The notes: generated by a model not told the origin, from the sequence alone. Shown: positions 16,600 to 24,947, counted from the first letter of the stretch. The stretch: DNA of 47,930 bases from Microcaldota archaeon (GCA_021790455.1 JAJYDY010000002.1:1-47930), one strand, 5' to 3'. Numbers and translations: made by a program.

Positions 16600-17298
16600 T
16601 TACACGACTCTGAAGTGCGTTATCGCAGTTTGGTTCCACTCGTCTCCGGCGACTATGGTGTATGTGCCTGGAGTGAAGTTGTGGAATGCGAAGTTCGAGC
16701 CTATCCAGTACCCTATAGCATTGAAGCCGTATGAGGCAGATATATTGTACACCGCCTCTTCTACTCCCGTGTGATATGTCACATTGCTGCCCAGCGTTCC
16801 AGAATAGGGGATATCAGTTACGACTTTGGCGCCGGAGCTCAGTGGAGCAAAGATGTAACCGAGATAAGTGCGCGGGAAGAATATTGGACATAGCGAAACA
16901 ACTCCCTCATTAGGCGTGTTTGTCAAGTCAAGAGGCGGGCCTGCTGAGCTGATGTTTGCAAGCGAGTAGTCGCCCTTGAACATCGCGATCTGCATTGGAT
17001 AAATTGTTGCTCCTCCGCAGGCATAGAAATTTCCAGGATAGCCTAACCCTGTTATATCCGGCCAGTTGTTTTCCACAGGGACATAGATGCTATAGTCTAG
17101 CTCGTTCGTCAGCGCAACCTCGAAACCTATGCTGCCATTGCTTGCTATCGCCGTGGTGTTTGTGGAGATGGCAAGGTTCAGCGACCCATACGATGTCGGC
17201 CCTGACGAGACCAGATAGATCACAGATAGAGCCCCTATAATTCCGAGGAGCGCTACAAATACTACTAGGCTCTCCATATACTTCAGATATACTTCCAA
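16600..17298 (-). CDS. Secreted, N-terminally anchored surface protein of unknown function
   Basis: The N-terminus has one hydrophobic segment (MESLVVFVALLGIIGALSVIYLVS) with two short basic/polar turns before it. A 200-residue extracytoplasmic domain follows, rich in Asn, Ser, Thr, Tyr and Gly, with several N-glycosylation sequons. Strand-like repeats such as SIGFEVALTNELDYSIYVP and TPGTYTIVAGDEW suggest an Ig-like beta-sandwich. Two Cys (FYACGG and SLCPIF) could form a disulfide. It resembles the anchored surface proteins common in small archaea; a type IV pilin-like signal is possible but not convincing. Divergent from prefoldin beta. Confidence 0.65.
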   Translation of the reverse strand: MEVYLKYMESLVVFVALLGIIGALSVIYLVSSGPTSYGSLNLAISTNTTAIASNGSIGFEVALTNELDYSIYVPVENNWPDITGLGYPGNFYACGGATIYPMQIAMFKGDYSLANISSAGPPLDLTNTPNEGVVSLCPIFFPRTYLGYIFAPLSSGAKVVTDIPYSGTLGSNVTYHTGVEEAVYNISASYGFNAIGYWIGSNFAFHNFTPGTYTIVAGDEWNQTAITHFRVV

Positions 17299-17352
17299 GC
17301 AAAGTAATAAAATTCTTTAATCCAGAAGGTTAATGCTAATTAGTGTGATTCT

Positions 17353-17691
17353 ATGGAAAGACAGGAACTTGAAAAGCTTACAAGGGACTATCAACTGCTG
17401 CAGGAGCAGCTGCAGGCTCTTGCGGTGCAGAAGGAGCAGTTTACGCTTCAGAAGGAGGAGCATAAGGAAGCGCTCGCAGAGGTAGAGAAGGCTGGCGGAA
17501 AGATATTCCTGACGATCGGGGGCGCGATAGTGGAAATGCCGAAGGACGAGGCTGTGAAGAAGCTAAAGGAGAGGCAGGAAGCTATCGAGATGAGGCTTGG
17601 CCTTGTCAGCAAGCAGTACGAGGAGTTCTCCAAGAGGGAGAAGTCTATGCGGGAAGAGATAACCAATGCGCTCAAGATGGAAAAACAATAA
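17353..17691 (+). CDS. pfdB: Prefoldin subunit beta
   Basis: This 112 aa protein is a coiled-coil hairpin. The N-terminal helix ELEKLTRDYQLLQEQLQALAVQKEQF is followed by a beta-turn region with KIFLTIGGAIVEMPKDEAVKKL and a second helix. The central sequence fits the prefoldin beta signature. With the alpha subunit, prefoldin delivers unfolded proteins to the thermosome, which is also in this window. The start ATG has a perfect GTGAT-TCT-ATG ribosome-binding arrangement. The DHH phosphoesterase gene follows after 9 bp, so they are probably co-transcribed. Confidence 0.92.
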   Translation: MERQELEKLTRDYQLLQEQLQALAVQKEQFTLQKEEHKEALAEVEKAGGKIFLTIGGAIVEMPKDEAVKKLKERQEAIEMRLGLVSKQYEEFSKREKSMREEITNALKMEKQ

Positions 17692-17700
17692 CTTGGTTGT

Positions 17701-18705
17701 ATGGAGAAAATAGGTATTGACGCGCTTTCTTTTCTTATAAAGGAGAACAAGGACAGGCGAGTGCTTATTACCTTCCATTCAATAGGCGATACAGATTCCG
17801 TAACATCTGCTGTGTCGCTCTCAAAGTATTTCGCCAATGCTAGAGTGGCGACTCCTGACATAATCACAGCGAATGCATCTAGGATACTGAAGCGGATGGG
17901 GTTCGAGTCGCTCAGCATAGGGAACAACTTCGACCCTGACGCAGAGCTCATCGTGCTCACTGACGTGAACAACTTCGAAGACTGCGGCGAGTTCCGGTTC
18001 CAGCTGGAGGGTTTCAGGGGGAAGACTATAATTATAGACCATCATTCACCGAAGGAGATACAGAAGGAGAACGTCTTTGTGTTCAACGATGAGAGCTACA
18101 ACTCAGCAGCGAGCATTGTGTTCGCGCTTCTCAAGAAGCTTGACCAGCGGCTTGATGAGAAAACAGCTATGCTCCTCCTCGCCGGGATAATATCCGATTC
18201 CGCAGACCTCAGGAATTCCACGCCGAGCACGTTCATGCAGATAGGCGAACTCCTCGGGATTGCGCGCACCGAATATCCAGAGGTATTGGAAAAGATGGAG
18301 CATGTCGCGGATGCAGCCGCGAGGGCAAGGACGATGACAGACATCACCAAGGCAAAGGTTGACCTAGTCGAGGGTCTCCTCTATGTGCACGGAAAGGCGC
18401 ACGCCCATGCGAACATAGCCGCAGATGCTGCGATAAACATAGGTGCAGACGTCGCCCTCTTCACTGCAGAGGATGCGAAGGAGGTCTCCTTTTCGGCAAG
18501 GCTGAGGGCTCCTCTCGACAGGAGGCTCGGCATACACCTGGGGATGATAATGAAGTCGCTGGCAGGCGTGATAAACGGGAATGGAGGAGGGCATCCGTGC
18601 GCCGCAGGAGCGTACGGCCAGCTCAGCACCAATGCTGATGAATTCGAGAAGAGGTTCCTTGAGGAGATTGCAAAGAGGGCAAGGGGAAAGGCTAAAGTTG
18701 CTTGA
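17701..18705 (+). CDS. DHH/DHHA1-family phosphoesterase
   Basis: The protein has the two-domain DHH architecture. The first domain carries FHSIGDTDSVTSAVSL (motif I), VLTDVNN (motif II) and the signature IIIDHHSPKE. The DHHA1 domain near the C-terminus contains GGGHPCAAGAYG. Enzymes of this class hydrolyse phosphodiesters in short RNA, cyclic dinucleotides or ssDNA using manganese. At 334 aa it is a short nanoRNase/NrnA- or RecJ-like form without an OB-fold; the exact substrate is not deducible. Its position between prefoldin and mre11 would fit either RNA turnover or DNA repair. Confidence 0.88.
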   Translation: MEKIGIDALSFLIKENKDRRVLITFHSIGDTDSVTSAVSLSKYFANARVATPDIITANASRILKRMGFESLSIGNNFDPDAELIVLTDVNNFEDCGEFRFQLEGFRGKTIIIDHHSPKEIQKENVFVFNDESYNSAASIVFALLKKLDQRLDEKTAMLLLAGIISDSADLRNSTPSTFMQIGELLGIARTEYPEVLEKMEHVADAAARARTMTDITKAKVDLVEGLLYVHGKAHAHANIAADAAINIGADVALFTAEDAKEVSFSARLRAPLDRRLGIHLGMIMKSLAGVINGNGGGHPCAAGAYGQLSTNADEFEKRFLEEIAKRARGKAKVA

Positions 18706-18735
18706 TTAGATGATTAGATAGGTAGTTGGTATTCC

Positions 18736-19944
18736 ATGAAACTCGCAATTGTTTCTGATTTGCATATCGGCTACGAGCGCTTCGCAGAGGATGCATTCAG
18801 GCAGGCGAAAGAGGCTCTCGAAAAAGCCAGCACGATGGCGGATGCAATCCTGATTCCAGGGGATGTGTTCGACAAAAGGGCTCCAAAGCCAGAGGTGATA
18901 GCACAGGCGATAAACATATTCAGGGAGCTGTCGCGGAAGGAGTGGAAAGCCCGTGTCGTGGAATTCGAGAGCAAGGACCCTTCCAGCAGGATGTACACCA
19001 CTGTCCCTATCATCGCCATTCCGGGTACTCACGAAAGGACCTCAGAGGGAAAGGAGAACGTGCTTGAGCTCCTCGCGCTGGCAGGTCTAATCGTTGATGC
19101 AAGTGAAGCTCGTGTAATCATCGAGAGCGGCGGCGATAAGGTCGCCGTATTCGGCCTCGGCGGAATATCCGAAGACAGAGTAAGGGAGGTCCTCCAAAGG
19201 ATAAATCCGACCCCATTGCCAGGAATGTTCAACGTGTTCATGATGCATCAGTCCACATTCGAGCTTCTTCCCTTCGACGATAACGTAATAAGGTTCGATG
19301 ACCTTCCGAAGGGGTTTGACCTCTATGTTGATGGGCACATCCACGGCAGGTATGAAGGAGTTGTCCATGGCAAGAAATTCCTGATCCCGGGAAGCACAGT
19401 ACTAACCCAGCTTAAGGACGGGGAGCAGGGGAACAAGGGATTCATAGTCTTCGACACCTCCGACTCGTCGCACAGGTTCATCGAGATAGACTCCAGGCCC
19501 TTCTTCTCCGTCAATCTGGAGTTCGAAGATGCTACGCCGAAGGCGGTTCTCGAAAGGAGCGACGCTGAAATCGAGAAGGTCCTCTCTTCAGGCAGTGACA
19601 GACCTATACTCAGGTTGCATCTCGAGGGCACGATAGCAAGCGGTTTCACGAACACGGATATGCCTCTGAGGAGCCTGATTTCGAAGTACTCGCAGAAGCT
19701 CGTCCTCGAGATTGATTCCTCTAAGCTGAAGAGCCCAGATGCTGAGAAGGAGATTGAGCAGATAAGGGAGGGGAACATAGGCGGCGTCTCGGTAAAGGAA
19801 TTGGGAATGGGAATATTCATTTCAAAACTGAAGGAGCAGAAGTTCGATGAAGATATAAGCGCATCGAAGCTGTTCGAGATACTCAGCAGCGGGAACACCA
19901 AGGAAAAGGTCCTGAAAGAGGCTGATGAGCTTCTTTCCTCTTAG
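18736..19944 (+). CDS. mre11: DNA double-strand break repair nuclease Mre11
   Basis: Mre11 is a manganese-dependent nuclease that acts with Rad50. The calcineurin-like phosphoesterase motifs appear in order: VSDLHIG (residues 6-12), IPGDVFDKRAP, IPGTHERTSEG, MHQS and VDGHIHG. A capping domain follows, and the 402 aa length is normal. In motif III the usual GNH(D/E) is GTHE, so the metal-coordinating Asn is Thr. It lies downstream of the DHH gene and shares a 4-nt TTAG stop overlap with the convergent gene at 19941. Its rad50 partner is about 15 kb away on the other strand. Confidence 0.92.
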   Translation: MKLAIVSDLHIGYERFAEDAFRQAKEALEKASTMADAILIPGDVFDKRAPKPEVIAQAINIFRELSRKEWKARVVEFESKDPSSRMYTTVPIIAIPGTHERTSEGKENVLELLALAGLIVDASEARVIIESGGDKVAVFGLGGISEDRVREVLQRINPTPLPGMFNVFMMHQSTFELLPFDDNVIRFDDLPKGFDLYVDGHIHGRYEGVVHGKKFLIPGSTVLTQLKDGEQGNKGFIVFDTSDSSHRFIEIDSRPFFSVNLEFEDATPKAVLERSDAEIEKVLSSGSDRPILRLHLEGTIASGFTNTDMPLRSLISKYSQKLVLEIDSSKLKSPDAEKEIEQIREGNIGGVSVKELGMGIFISKLKEQKFDEDISASKLFEILSSGNTKEKVLKEADELLSS

Positions 19945-20153
19945 GCTTTCTGCCCACCCTTAGCCTTCCTCGCGATTATCGAGAATATCGCTCCGAGCGG
20001 AGGCACCAGTATCGCCTGCATCCCTACCCACGCAAGGTACTGATTAAAGTCTACTTTAACTATGAATATCATGTAGAGGCTGAGCGTAGCGGTGAAAAAT
20101 ACGAACGCGAGCACGGCATCTATCAGGAACTGCTTTATGAATCCTTTTCTCAC
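19941..20153 (-). CDS. Small two-helix membrane protein
   Basis: This 70 aa protein has two predicted membrane helices (FLIDAVLAFVFFTATLSLYMIFI and YLAWVGMQAILVPPLGAIFSII) with basic ends (MRKGFIKQ and ARKAKGGQKA). I do not recognise the family. It follows rpl14e by 9 bp at the end of the adkA-DUF106-rpl34e-cmk-rpl14e operon, where many archaea carry cbf5 instead. The start would be GTG at 20153. Position and length suggest a real gene; function is unknown. Confidence 0.6.
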   Translation of the reverse strand: MRKGFIKQFLIDAVLAFVFFTATLSLYMIFIVKVDFNQYLAWVGMQAILVPPLGAIFSIIARKAKGGQKA

Positions 20154-20162
20154 GATTTAGGA

Positions 20163-20426
20163 TTATGCCCTTGTCTTTTTAACTTCTTTCGCAACCGCGG
20201 GTGGAGCCTTCTCCTTTATTCCCAGGGTCTTGTTGACAAGCTCCTTGTTCTTCACGTCGATTACCTCGTTGAGGAATTCAAGGTGAGATGGATTGCACTT
20301 TCTCTCCTTCGGCCTGTCTGCGCTGATTATCTTCACCATGTTCTTGTCGACTGCAGTCACTACTGCCCTGCTTCCTGCGTCCCTTCCGTACTTCTTTATG
20401 CAAACTCTTCCTACTTCTAGCAACAT
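20163..20426 (-). CDS. rpl14e: Large-subunit ribosomal protein L14e
   Basis: The 87 aa protein has the KOW-like N-terminal fold of eL14: LLEVGRVCIKKYGRDAGSRAVVTAVDKNMVKI, then RPKERKCNPSHLEFLNE. It is an archaeal/eukaryotic-specific 60S-type protein. A Lys/Ala-rich C-terminal tail follows. The start has a perfect GTGAT-AAC-ATG arrangement. Gene order after cmk is the standard archaeal one. Confidence 0.95.
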   Translation of the reverse strand: MLLEVGRVCIKKYGRDAGSRAVVTAVDKNMVKIISADRPKERKCNPSHLEFLNEVIDVKNKELVNKTLGIKEKAPPAVAKEVKKTRA

Positions 20427-20457
20427 GTTATCACTTCTTTAGCATAATCCTGTTTTC

Positions 20458-20976
20458 TTATTCGAATCTCTTCTTGTCCCTCATAAGCGCGAGCATCGAT
20501 ATTATCGACACCGCTTCCTTCATCGACATGTGCTCTGTATTGAGCGATATGTCGAACACGTCGAAGTCCATTGCTTTTCCGTAAGCCCTTTTGTACTGCT
20601 CCATCGTGGACTTGTCTCTTGCCCTCACGTACTTTGTCATGTACGCGATGCTCTTCCCTTTTTCCTTAGCCTTCCTTCTTATTCTTTCTTTTTCGCTGAC
20701 GGCCAGCCATACCCTGAGTGTCGCGTCATTTATTATCCATGGCCCGTACCACGTGCTTATGACGCAATTCTTTCCTTTAGCCTTTTCGAATATCTCCCTG
20801 TCAAATTTCTTTATGAACGCTGGTGAAGTGCTCTTTGTCATTTTTATGAGCTCGCTGTCGCCCTTTGCGTGCTTCTTGTATGTCTGTTGCACATGCGCAA
20901 TCTTCAGCTCCCTCGCAATCGTCCTTGCAAGGGTTGTCTTCCCTGAAGCGCTAAGGCCAGCTATGCATATTTTCAT
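20458..20976 (-). CDS. cmk: Cytidylate kinase (archaeal type)
   Basis: The enzyme phosphorylates CMP/dCMP with ATP. The P-loop GLSASGKTTLARTIAREL lies at residues 7-24. The AAA-like lid region has WLAVSEKERIRRKAKEKGKS. The archaeal Cmk-type C-terminus contains YKRAYGKAMDFDVFDISLNTEHMSMKEAV. At 172 aa it matches archaeal Cmk. Its place between rpl34e and rpl14e is the conserved archaeal arrangement and supports the assignment over other P-loop kinases. Confidence 0.9.
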   Translation of the reverse strand: MKICIAGLSASGKTTLARTIARELKIAHVQQTYKKHAKGDSELIKMTKSTSPAFIKKFDREIFEKAKGKNCVISTWYGPWIINDATLRVWLAVSEKERIRRKAKEKGKSIAYMTKYVRARDKSTMEQYKRAYGKAMDFDVFDISLNTEHMSMKEAVSIISMLALMRDKKRFE

Positions 20977-21003
20977 GGATAGATATGGCTGCTGGTCTTT
21001 AAA

Positions 21004-21321
21004 TCAATGCGCCATCAGCTGGAGGACATATGCCCTCTGTCTTATGCCTATGTCATTGAGCTTCATTGCGCCGTGCTCTACCCTGCTGCCAAGCTTCACT
21101 ACCTCGGCCGTGCAGTTGGCGCAGAGAACTCCGCCGAAGAGCCTGCTGTTTGTCCTCCTCGATTTCCCGCCATTCGTGCTTATGCCATTGAGTTCGGCCC
21201 TGCATATCGCGCAGTGCGGCATGCCGGACTTTGCCCTCCTGTAGCGGATTACGGTCCTCTTGCTCGCCGTGACTCGAGTGAACTTCTTGAAGCTTGTAGA
21301 CCTATGCATTGGTTTCGGCAT
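21004..21321 (-). CDS. rpl34e: Large-subunit ribosomal protein L34e
   Basis: The 105 aa protein begins MPKPMHRSTSFKKFTRVTASKRTVIRYRRAK and has a zinc-binding CAIC..CANC pair typical of archaeal eL34 (PHCAICRAELNGI and GGVLCANCTAEVV). It is very basic at its N-terminus. The ATG has a GTGAT-CAA-ATG ribosome-binding site. It sits between DUF106 and cmk as in other archaea. Confidence 0.95.
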   Translation of the reverse strand: MPKPMHRSTSFKKFTRVTASKRTVIRYRRAKSGMPHCAICRAELNGISTNGGKSRRTNSRLFGGVLCANCTAEVVKLGSRVEHGAMKLNDIGIRQRAYVLQLMAH

Positions 21322-21375
21322 TTGATCACAAAATACGCAGAAATATTATATTGCAAAGCTATTTAGACCTTAGAC

Positions 21376-21888
21376 TCAGACCTTGACCGCGCCCGTCGTG
21401 AGCGCCATCCTCTCTTTTGCCCTCTTCCTGTCTCTGCTCATGAGCACTCCGCTCATGATCACTCCTGCTATCAGTGCAGACCAGAAGAAGATTGCAAGAT
21501 ATCCCATAGGGACTATGAAGTTTATCACGTATGCTGTGCTTCCTGCGAATGCAGTTGGCAGCAGCACGAAATAGACAATAAGAGAGAGCGGCATGACCAC
21601 GAACATGCTCTTCATCTGCATCTTCGTCGATTCTTTCATATGCGGCATTATCTCCTTCTGCTTAGCCATCGCAAGCTCCTTGTTCCCGTTCTTCAGGTGC
21701 TGCCTGACCTCTGCGGAGACTGCGTTTATCTTAAGCTGCAGCTCTGCGATCCTTGCGGGGTTCGTGAGAAACCTTCTCTGAAGCAGGGTTATCAGCGAGA
21801 TGTAGCCGATTCCGAGCGCTACCATCAATATGGCCAGAGTTACCGGCATGGGTTGTGTAGCCACGGCTGTTAGCAAAAACAGGTTCAT
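21376..21888 (-). CDS. DUF106/EMC3-type membrane insertase (YidC/Oxa1 superfamily)
   Basis: This 170 aa protein has an N-terminal TM (MPVTLAILMVALGIGYISLITLL), a cytoplasmic coiled coil (RIAELQLKINAVSAEVRQHLKNGNKELAMAKQKE), and two C-terminal TMs. MPHMKESTKMQMKSMFVVMPLSLIVYFVLLP is the characteristic DUF106 segment. The archaeal family is homologous to EMC3/GET1/YidC and probably inserts membrane proteins co-translationally. Its location among ribosomal genes supports that role. The start overlaps the adkA stop by one base, and GGTGA precedes it. The general function is from family knowledge. Confidence 0.92.
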   Translation of the reverse strand: MNLFLLTAVATQPMPVTLAILMVALGIGYISLITLLQRRFLTNPARIAELQLKINAVSAEVRQHLKNGNKELAMAKQKEIMPHMKESTKMQMKSMFVVMPLSLIVYFVLLPTAFAGSTAYVINFIVPMGYLAIFFWSALIAGVIMSGVLMSRDRKRAKERMALTTGAVKV

Positions 21889-22463
21889 TACTTTTCACCA
21901 AATGCATCTTTGAGCTTGCCCTTGAAATCCTTTATTGAGCGGAGTAGCTTTCCGTCCTCGTTAACTATTAGGTATAAGGGAATATTTAAATATGTCGAAT
22001 AGTATGAGACGATTGCCAGATTTATGTCGCGCTGCGTGTTGATGAGCCATTCCGGCTCTATCTCCCTGTGCCTGCTCTTGTCCGCTTTCCTCCTCCTTAT
22101 TATGTGCTCGGTGAGCGCGTCCACGTAGAAGATCGCAACAGTATGTTTGAGGTGGGTCATCATGTAGAAGGAGAGACCTGGGAAGAACCTTCCGTGCTGC
22201 TCTACAGTAGCATGCGTGTCGAGTATGACGTTCCCTCCCTCCCTGGAGACCGTCGCAACAGCCTTCGTGCGCAGCTCCTCCTGCTTTTCCACTGGAAGAT
22301 ACCTGAGCTTGTCCCTACTCTTAACATATTTTTCCTTCACTGCGATGTCCTGCATGACGTCACCGAGGTTTATGACCTTGTATCTCTTGTCATTCTTCAC
22401 AGAATCGACTAGCGAGGTCTTTCCAGAGCTTGGAGTCCCTATTACGACTGCTAGTTTCTTCAT
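21888..22463 (-). CDS. adkA: Archaeal adenylate kinase
   Basis: The enzyme interconverts AMP + ATP with 2 ADP. It has the archaeal AdkA features: P-loop VIGTPSSGKTSLVDSV at residues 7-22, INLGDVM, the mid-protein VILDTHATV (family DTHA) and a lid-like segment with IIRRRKADKSRHREIEP. The 191 aa length matches the archaeal, trimer-forming family. It heads the operon adkA-DUF106-rpl34e-cmk-rpl14e; secY normally precedes this set but does not here. Confidence 0.94.
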   Translation of the reverse strand: MKKLAVVIGTPSSGKTSLVDSVKNDKRYKVINLGDVMQDIAVKEKYVKSRDKLRYLPVEKQEELRTKAVATVSREGGNVILDTHATVEQHGRFFPGLSFYMMTHLKHTVAIFYVDALTEHIIRRRKADKSRHREIEPEWLINTQRDINLAIVSYYSTYLNIPLYLIVNEDGKLLRSIKDFKGKLKDAFGEK

Positions 22464-22481
22464 CCAAATCGTTAGTAACTG

Positions 22482-22492
22482 TGATAATATAA
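22482..22492 (-). promoter_or_regulatory. TATA box of the adkA-ribosomal operon
   Basis: On the minus strand CTTTTTATATTATCACAG lies about 20-30 nt before the adkA ATG at 22463, so transcription would begin close to the start codon. No other promoter is visible before the five-gene operon. Confidence 0.5.
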
Positions 22493-22517
22493 AAAGCTTT
22501 CATAGGGTTCCGCGCCT

Positions 22518-22532
22518 TTGGACTTTGTCCAA
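22518..22532. promoter_or_regulatory. Perfect inverted repeat in the adkA divergent intergenic region
   Basis: TTGGAC-TTT-GTCCAA is a perfect 6+3+6 palindrome. It lies upstream of the adkA TATA box and about 50 nt upstream of a TTTTAAATA box that would serve the divergent gene at 22624. Its placement between two promoters suggests a regulator site, but no regulator is known. Confidence 0.35.
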
Positions 22533-22623
22533 TAAATAGGTCAGGTCGCAATCCTGGAGAACCCGCCTTTGCCAACTTTTAAATATCAGGACGTGAGACT
22601 ATCCCCCATCACGACGTGAAATT

Positions 22624-23199
22624 ATGAAAAATATTGACAATCCAAGCCCAAGGCGCGTAGATGGAGCGGCTACAGGGAAGCCGGATGGAAAAGAGCTCGA
22701 TATCAATCTGGAAACCAGAGGGCGCAACATAGGGATTGAAGGGAAGGACTGGATAGAGGTGGATAGAATTCAGTATTTGCAGAGCATCGGCCTGCTGAGA
22801 TTTAGGGCTGCAAAGCTCAGGGAGCTCAGGCGCGGCCCTGTTAGGCTTTTCATAAGAGGCGTAAACCCTAGCGGAATGCCCGGATGCTTCATGGAAGACA
22901 CGGCTGAGAAGGACCAAACCTGCATAACGCATCCAAAAGCGCTTATGCTAAGGGGTTCGTACGCTGCAAAGAACTCAAGGCTACAGGAAGGCTGTGTGAT
23001 AGGAGCCGGCGCATTCATAGGTCCAGAGGTAGTCATAGGCGAATACGTTAAGGTAGAACCCGGTGTAAGTGTAAAAGAATCAATAAGGTGCAGCACTAAT
23101 GTGAGGCAGAGACTGCAACGCCAGCAATCGCTGCTGGAGGATGTCGCAGGCGCTGCGCTCAGGGGAGAGAAGGTTGTTTTCCCTTACGATAGGCGTTAG
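22624..23199 (+). CDS. Hypothetical protein with left-handed beta-helix-like hexapeptides
   Basis: I do not recognise this 191 aa protein as a whole. Residues about 118-155 contain hexapeptide-like turns (CVIGAGAFIGPEVVIGEYVKVEPGVSVKES), as in bacterial-transferase left-handed beta helices. The repeat array is short, two to four coils, and no acyltransferase catalytic His is evident. The N-terminal half is charged, with GKPDGKELDINLETRG and LRFRAAKLRELRRG. The start has GTGA-AATT-ATG, and TTTTAAATA about 40 nt upstream is a TATA candidate. It may be an assembly or binding protein rather than an enzyme. Confidence 0.6.
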   Translation: MKNIDNPSPRRVDGAATGKPDGKELDINLETRGRNIGIEGKDWIEVDRIQYLQSIGLLRFRAAKLRELRRGPVRLFIRGVNPSGMPGCFMEDTAEKDQTCITHPKALMLRGSYAAKNSRLQEGCVIGAGAFIGPEVVIGEYVKVEPGVSVKESIRCSTNVRQRLQRQQSLLEDVAGAALRGEKVVFPYDRR

Positions 23200-23225
23200 G
23201 AAGTGGAAAGAGGGAGAAATAGAAA

Positions 23226-23276
23226 ACAGAAATGGAAAACAGAAATAAAAAAGAAAGAATGGAGTGATTACTCCAT
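23226..23276 (-). terminator. Thermosome terminator: stop-codon hairpin plus T-rich tract
   Basis: On the minus strand ATGGAGT-AATC-ACTCCAT is a perfect 7-bp stem with a 4-nt loop that includes the TAA stop. TCTTTCTTTTTTATTTCTGTTTTCC follows immediately. This looks like a bacterial intrinsic terminator overlapping the end of the coding region. Confidence 0.6.
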
Positions 23277-24932
23277 CTCGTGCCCGTGTCCGCCCATTCC
23301 ACCCATTCCAGGAGGACCTCCTGCAGGTGCTCTTCCTCTCGAGCTTATCATGTCATCTATCCTCAAGATTATCTCTGCCGCTTCGCTTGCGCTCGAAATG
23401 GCCTGCTTCTTAACCTTGAGCGGCTCGTATACTCCCAGGGAGTTCATGTTGCCGAGCTCGTTCTTGAAGATATTGACGCCGTAGACGCTGCCGTCCTTCG
23501 TCCTGTGCTTGTTTCTAAGCTGCACAAGAACGTCGATTGCGTCCATTCCCGCACTCTCCGCAAGCGTCTTCGGGATTACCTCCACTGCATCGGCGAACTT
23601 TTGTATGGCGAGCTGCTCCCTTCCGCCTATTTCGTTTGCGTATGCGCGCAGACCTGTGGCGACGTCTATCTCTATTGCACCGCCCCCGAGAACGTACCAA
23701 CCGGTCTCTATGGCGCTCGAAACCGCGCCGATTACGTCTCTTATCGAACGCTCTGCCTCGTCGATGACCTGCTGCGTCCCTCCCTTTATGAATATGGTGA
23801 CGCTCTTCGGGTCCTTGCACTTCTCTACGAAGACCATCTGTTCTCCACTGATCTTTCTTTCTTCAACGAGTCCGGCTGCACCGAGGTCCCCTTCGTTCAG
23901 GTCGTCAAGACTTGTTATTATCTTGCCGCCTGTCGCGCGCGAGAGCTTCTCCATGTCGCTCTTCTTGACCCGCCTGACTGCGATTATTCCGGCCTTTGCC
24001 AGATAGTGCTGTGCCACGTCGTCGATTCCCTTCTGGGTTATGACAACGGTGGCCCTGCTCTTCTTTATCTTTTCGACCATATTTTTGAGCATGTTCTCCT
24101 CTTGCTGCAGGAACGCCTGCATCTGCTCTGGCGATGTTATCTCTATCTTCGCCTCTGTCTCGGTCTTCTCTATCTCAAGCGCTACGTCGAGGAGCGCTAT
24201 CCTTGCGTCCTTCATCGACTTCGGCATGCCAGGATGCGCAATCTCCTTGTCGATCAGAACTCCCTGTATGAAGTCTGTATCGGCAATGCTCTTTCCCGGC
24301 TTCTTCTCCAGCTTTATGAATTCGTGGTCTATGATTACCTTGCCGGAAGCATCCTTGCCCATGACCTGCTTTATCGCCTTTATCACTAACTTGCACAGGT
24401 GCGCCTTCGTGGCGTCGTCACCCACATTCTTTGACCCCATAGACACCATTGCTATCTTCTGCAGCGTCGCATCGTCTTCTACTTTTACATCATGCGACTT
24501 TTCCTGCAGAATATCTGATGCCTTATCCGCCGCTATCTTGTAGCCCTTGATTATCGTTGTCGGATGTATTCCCTGCTCTATCAGGTCTCCTGCACCGTTA
24601 AGGAGCTCTCCTGCCATTATCACCACGCTTGTCGTGCCATCGCCTACCTCCTTATCCTGGGTCTTTGCGATGTCGACCATTATCTTCGCGACCGGGTGCT
24701 CTGCATTCATTTCCTCTAGAATCGTTGCACCGTCATTCGTTATCGTTATGTCTCCCATCTCGCTGACAAGCATCTTGTCCATTCCTTTAGGACCAAGTGT
24801 CGTCTTTATCGCATGCGCAACTGCGCGGGCGACCGCTATGTTTGTGCGCTGCGCGTCTCTTCCCAGCAATCTTGACGATCCTTCCGGAAGGTACAGTACC
24901 TGTTGTCCTCCACCTAATTGACTATCTGCCAT
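23268..24932 (-). CDS. thsA: Thermosome (group II chaperonin) subunit
   Basis: The 554 aa subunit of the ATP-dependent double-ring chaperonin carries the conserved [27 protein letters not shown] and the catalytic [16 protein letters not shown]. The helical-protrusion apical region and [19 protein letters not shown] are also present. A GGM-type tail ends it ([14 protein letters not shown]). The track start at 24941 is a GTG that forms part of the Shine-Dalgarno GGTGA, so ATG 24932 (MADSQLGGG) is used. It has a roughly 70 nt leader with a palindrome. Prefoldin beta in this window would supply substrates. Confidence 0.97.
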   Translation of the reverse strand: MADSQLGGGQQVLYLPEGSSRLLGRDAQRTNIAVARAVAHAIKTTLGPKGMDKMLVSEMGDITITNDGATILEEMNAEHPVAKIMVDIAKTQDKEVGDGTTSVVIMAGELLNGAGDLIEQGIHPTTIIKGYKIAADKASDILQEKSHDVKVEDDATLQKIAMVSMGSKNVGDDATKAHLCKLVIKAIKQVMGKDASGKVIIDHEFIKLEKKPGKSIADTDFIQGVLIDKEIAHPGMPKSMKDARIALLDVALEIEKTETEAKIEITSPEQMQAFLQQEENMLKNMVEKIKKSRATVVITQKGIDDVAQHYLAKAGIIAVRRVKKSDMEKLSRATGGKIITSLDDLNEGDLGAAGLVEERKISGEQMVFVEKCKDPKSVTIFIKGGTQQVIDEAERSIRDVIGAVSSAIETGWYVLGGGAIEIDVATGLRAYANEIGGREQLAIQKFADAVEVIPKTLAESAGMDAIDVLVQLRNKHRTKDGSVYGVNIFKNELGNMNSLGVYEPLKVKKQAISSASEAAEIILRIDDMISSRGRAPAGGPPGMGGMGGHGHEME

Positions 24933-24947
24933 AGTTTTCACCTATTT

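Noticed and set aside
16600-17298. Type IV pilin (class III signal peptide) assignment
   Set aside because: The hydrophobic N-terminus is present, but no convincing prepilin peptidase site (K/R-G-Q before the helix) is visible.
22390-22575. 61-aa ORF on the minus strand over the adkA promoter
   Set aside because: It runs through the promoter and the adkA N-terminus in another frame and has no conserved features.
23280-24389. 369-aa ORF antisense to the thermosome gene
   Set aside because: A long antisense frame in a GC-moderate, strongly biased gene is expected; no domain is recognisable.
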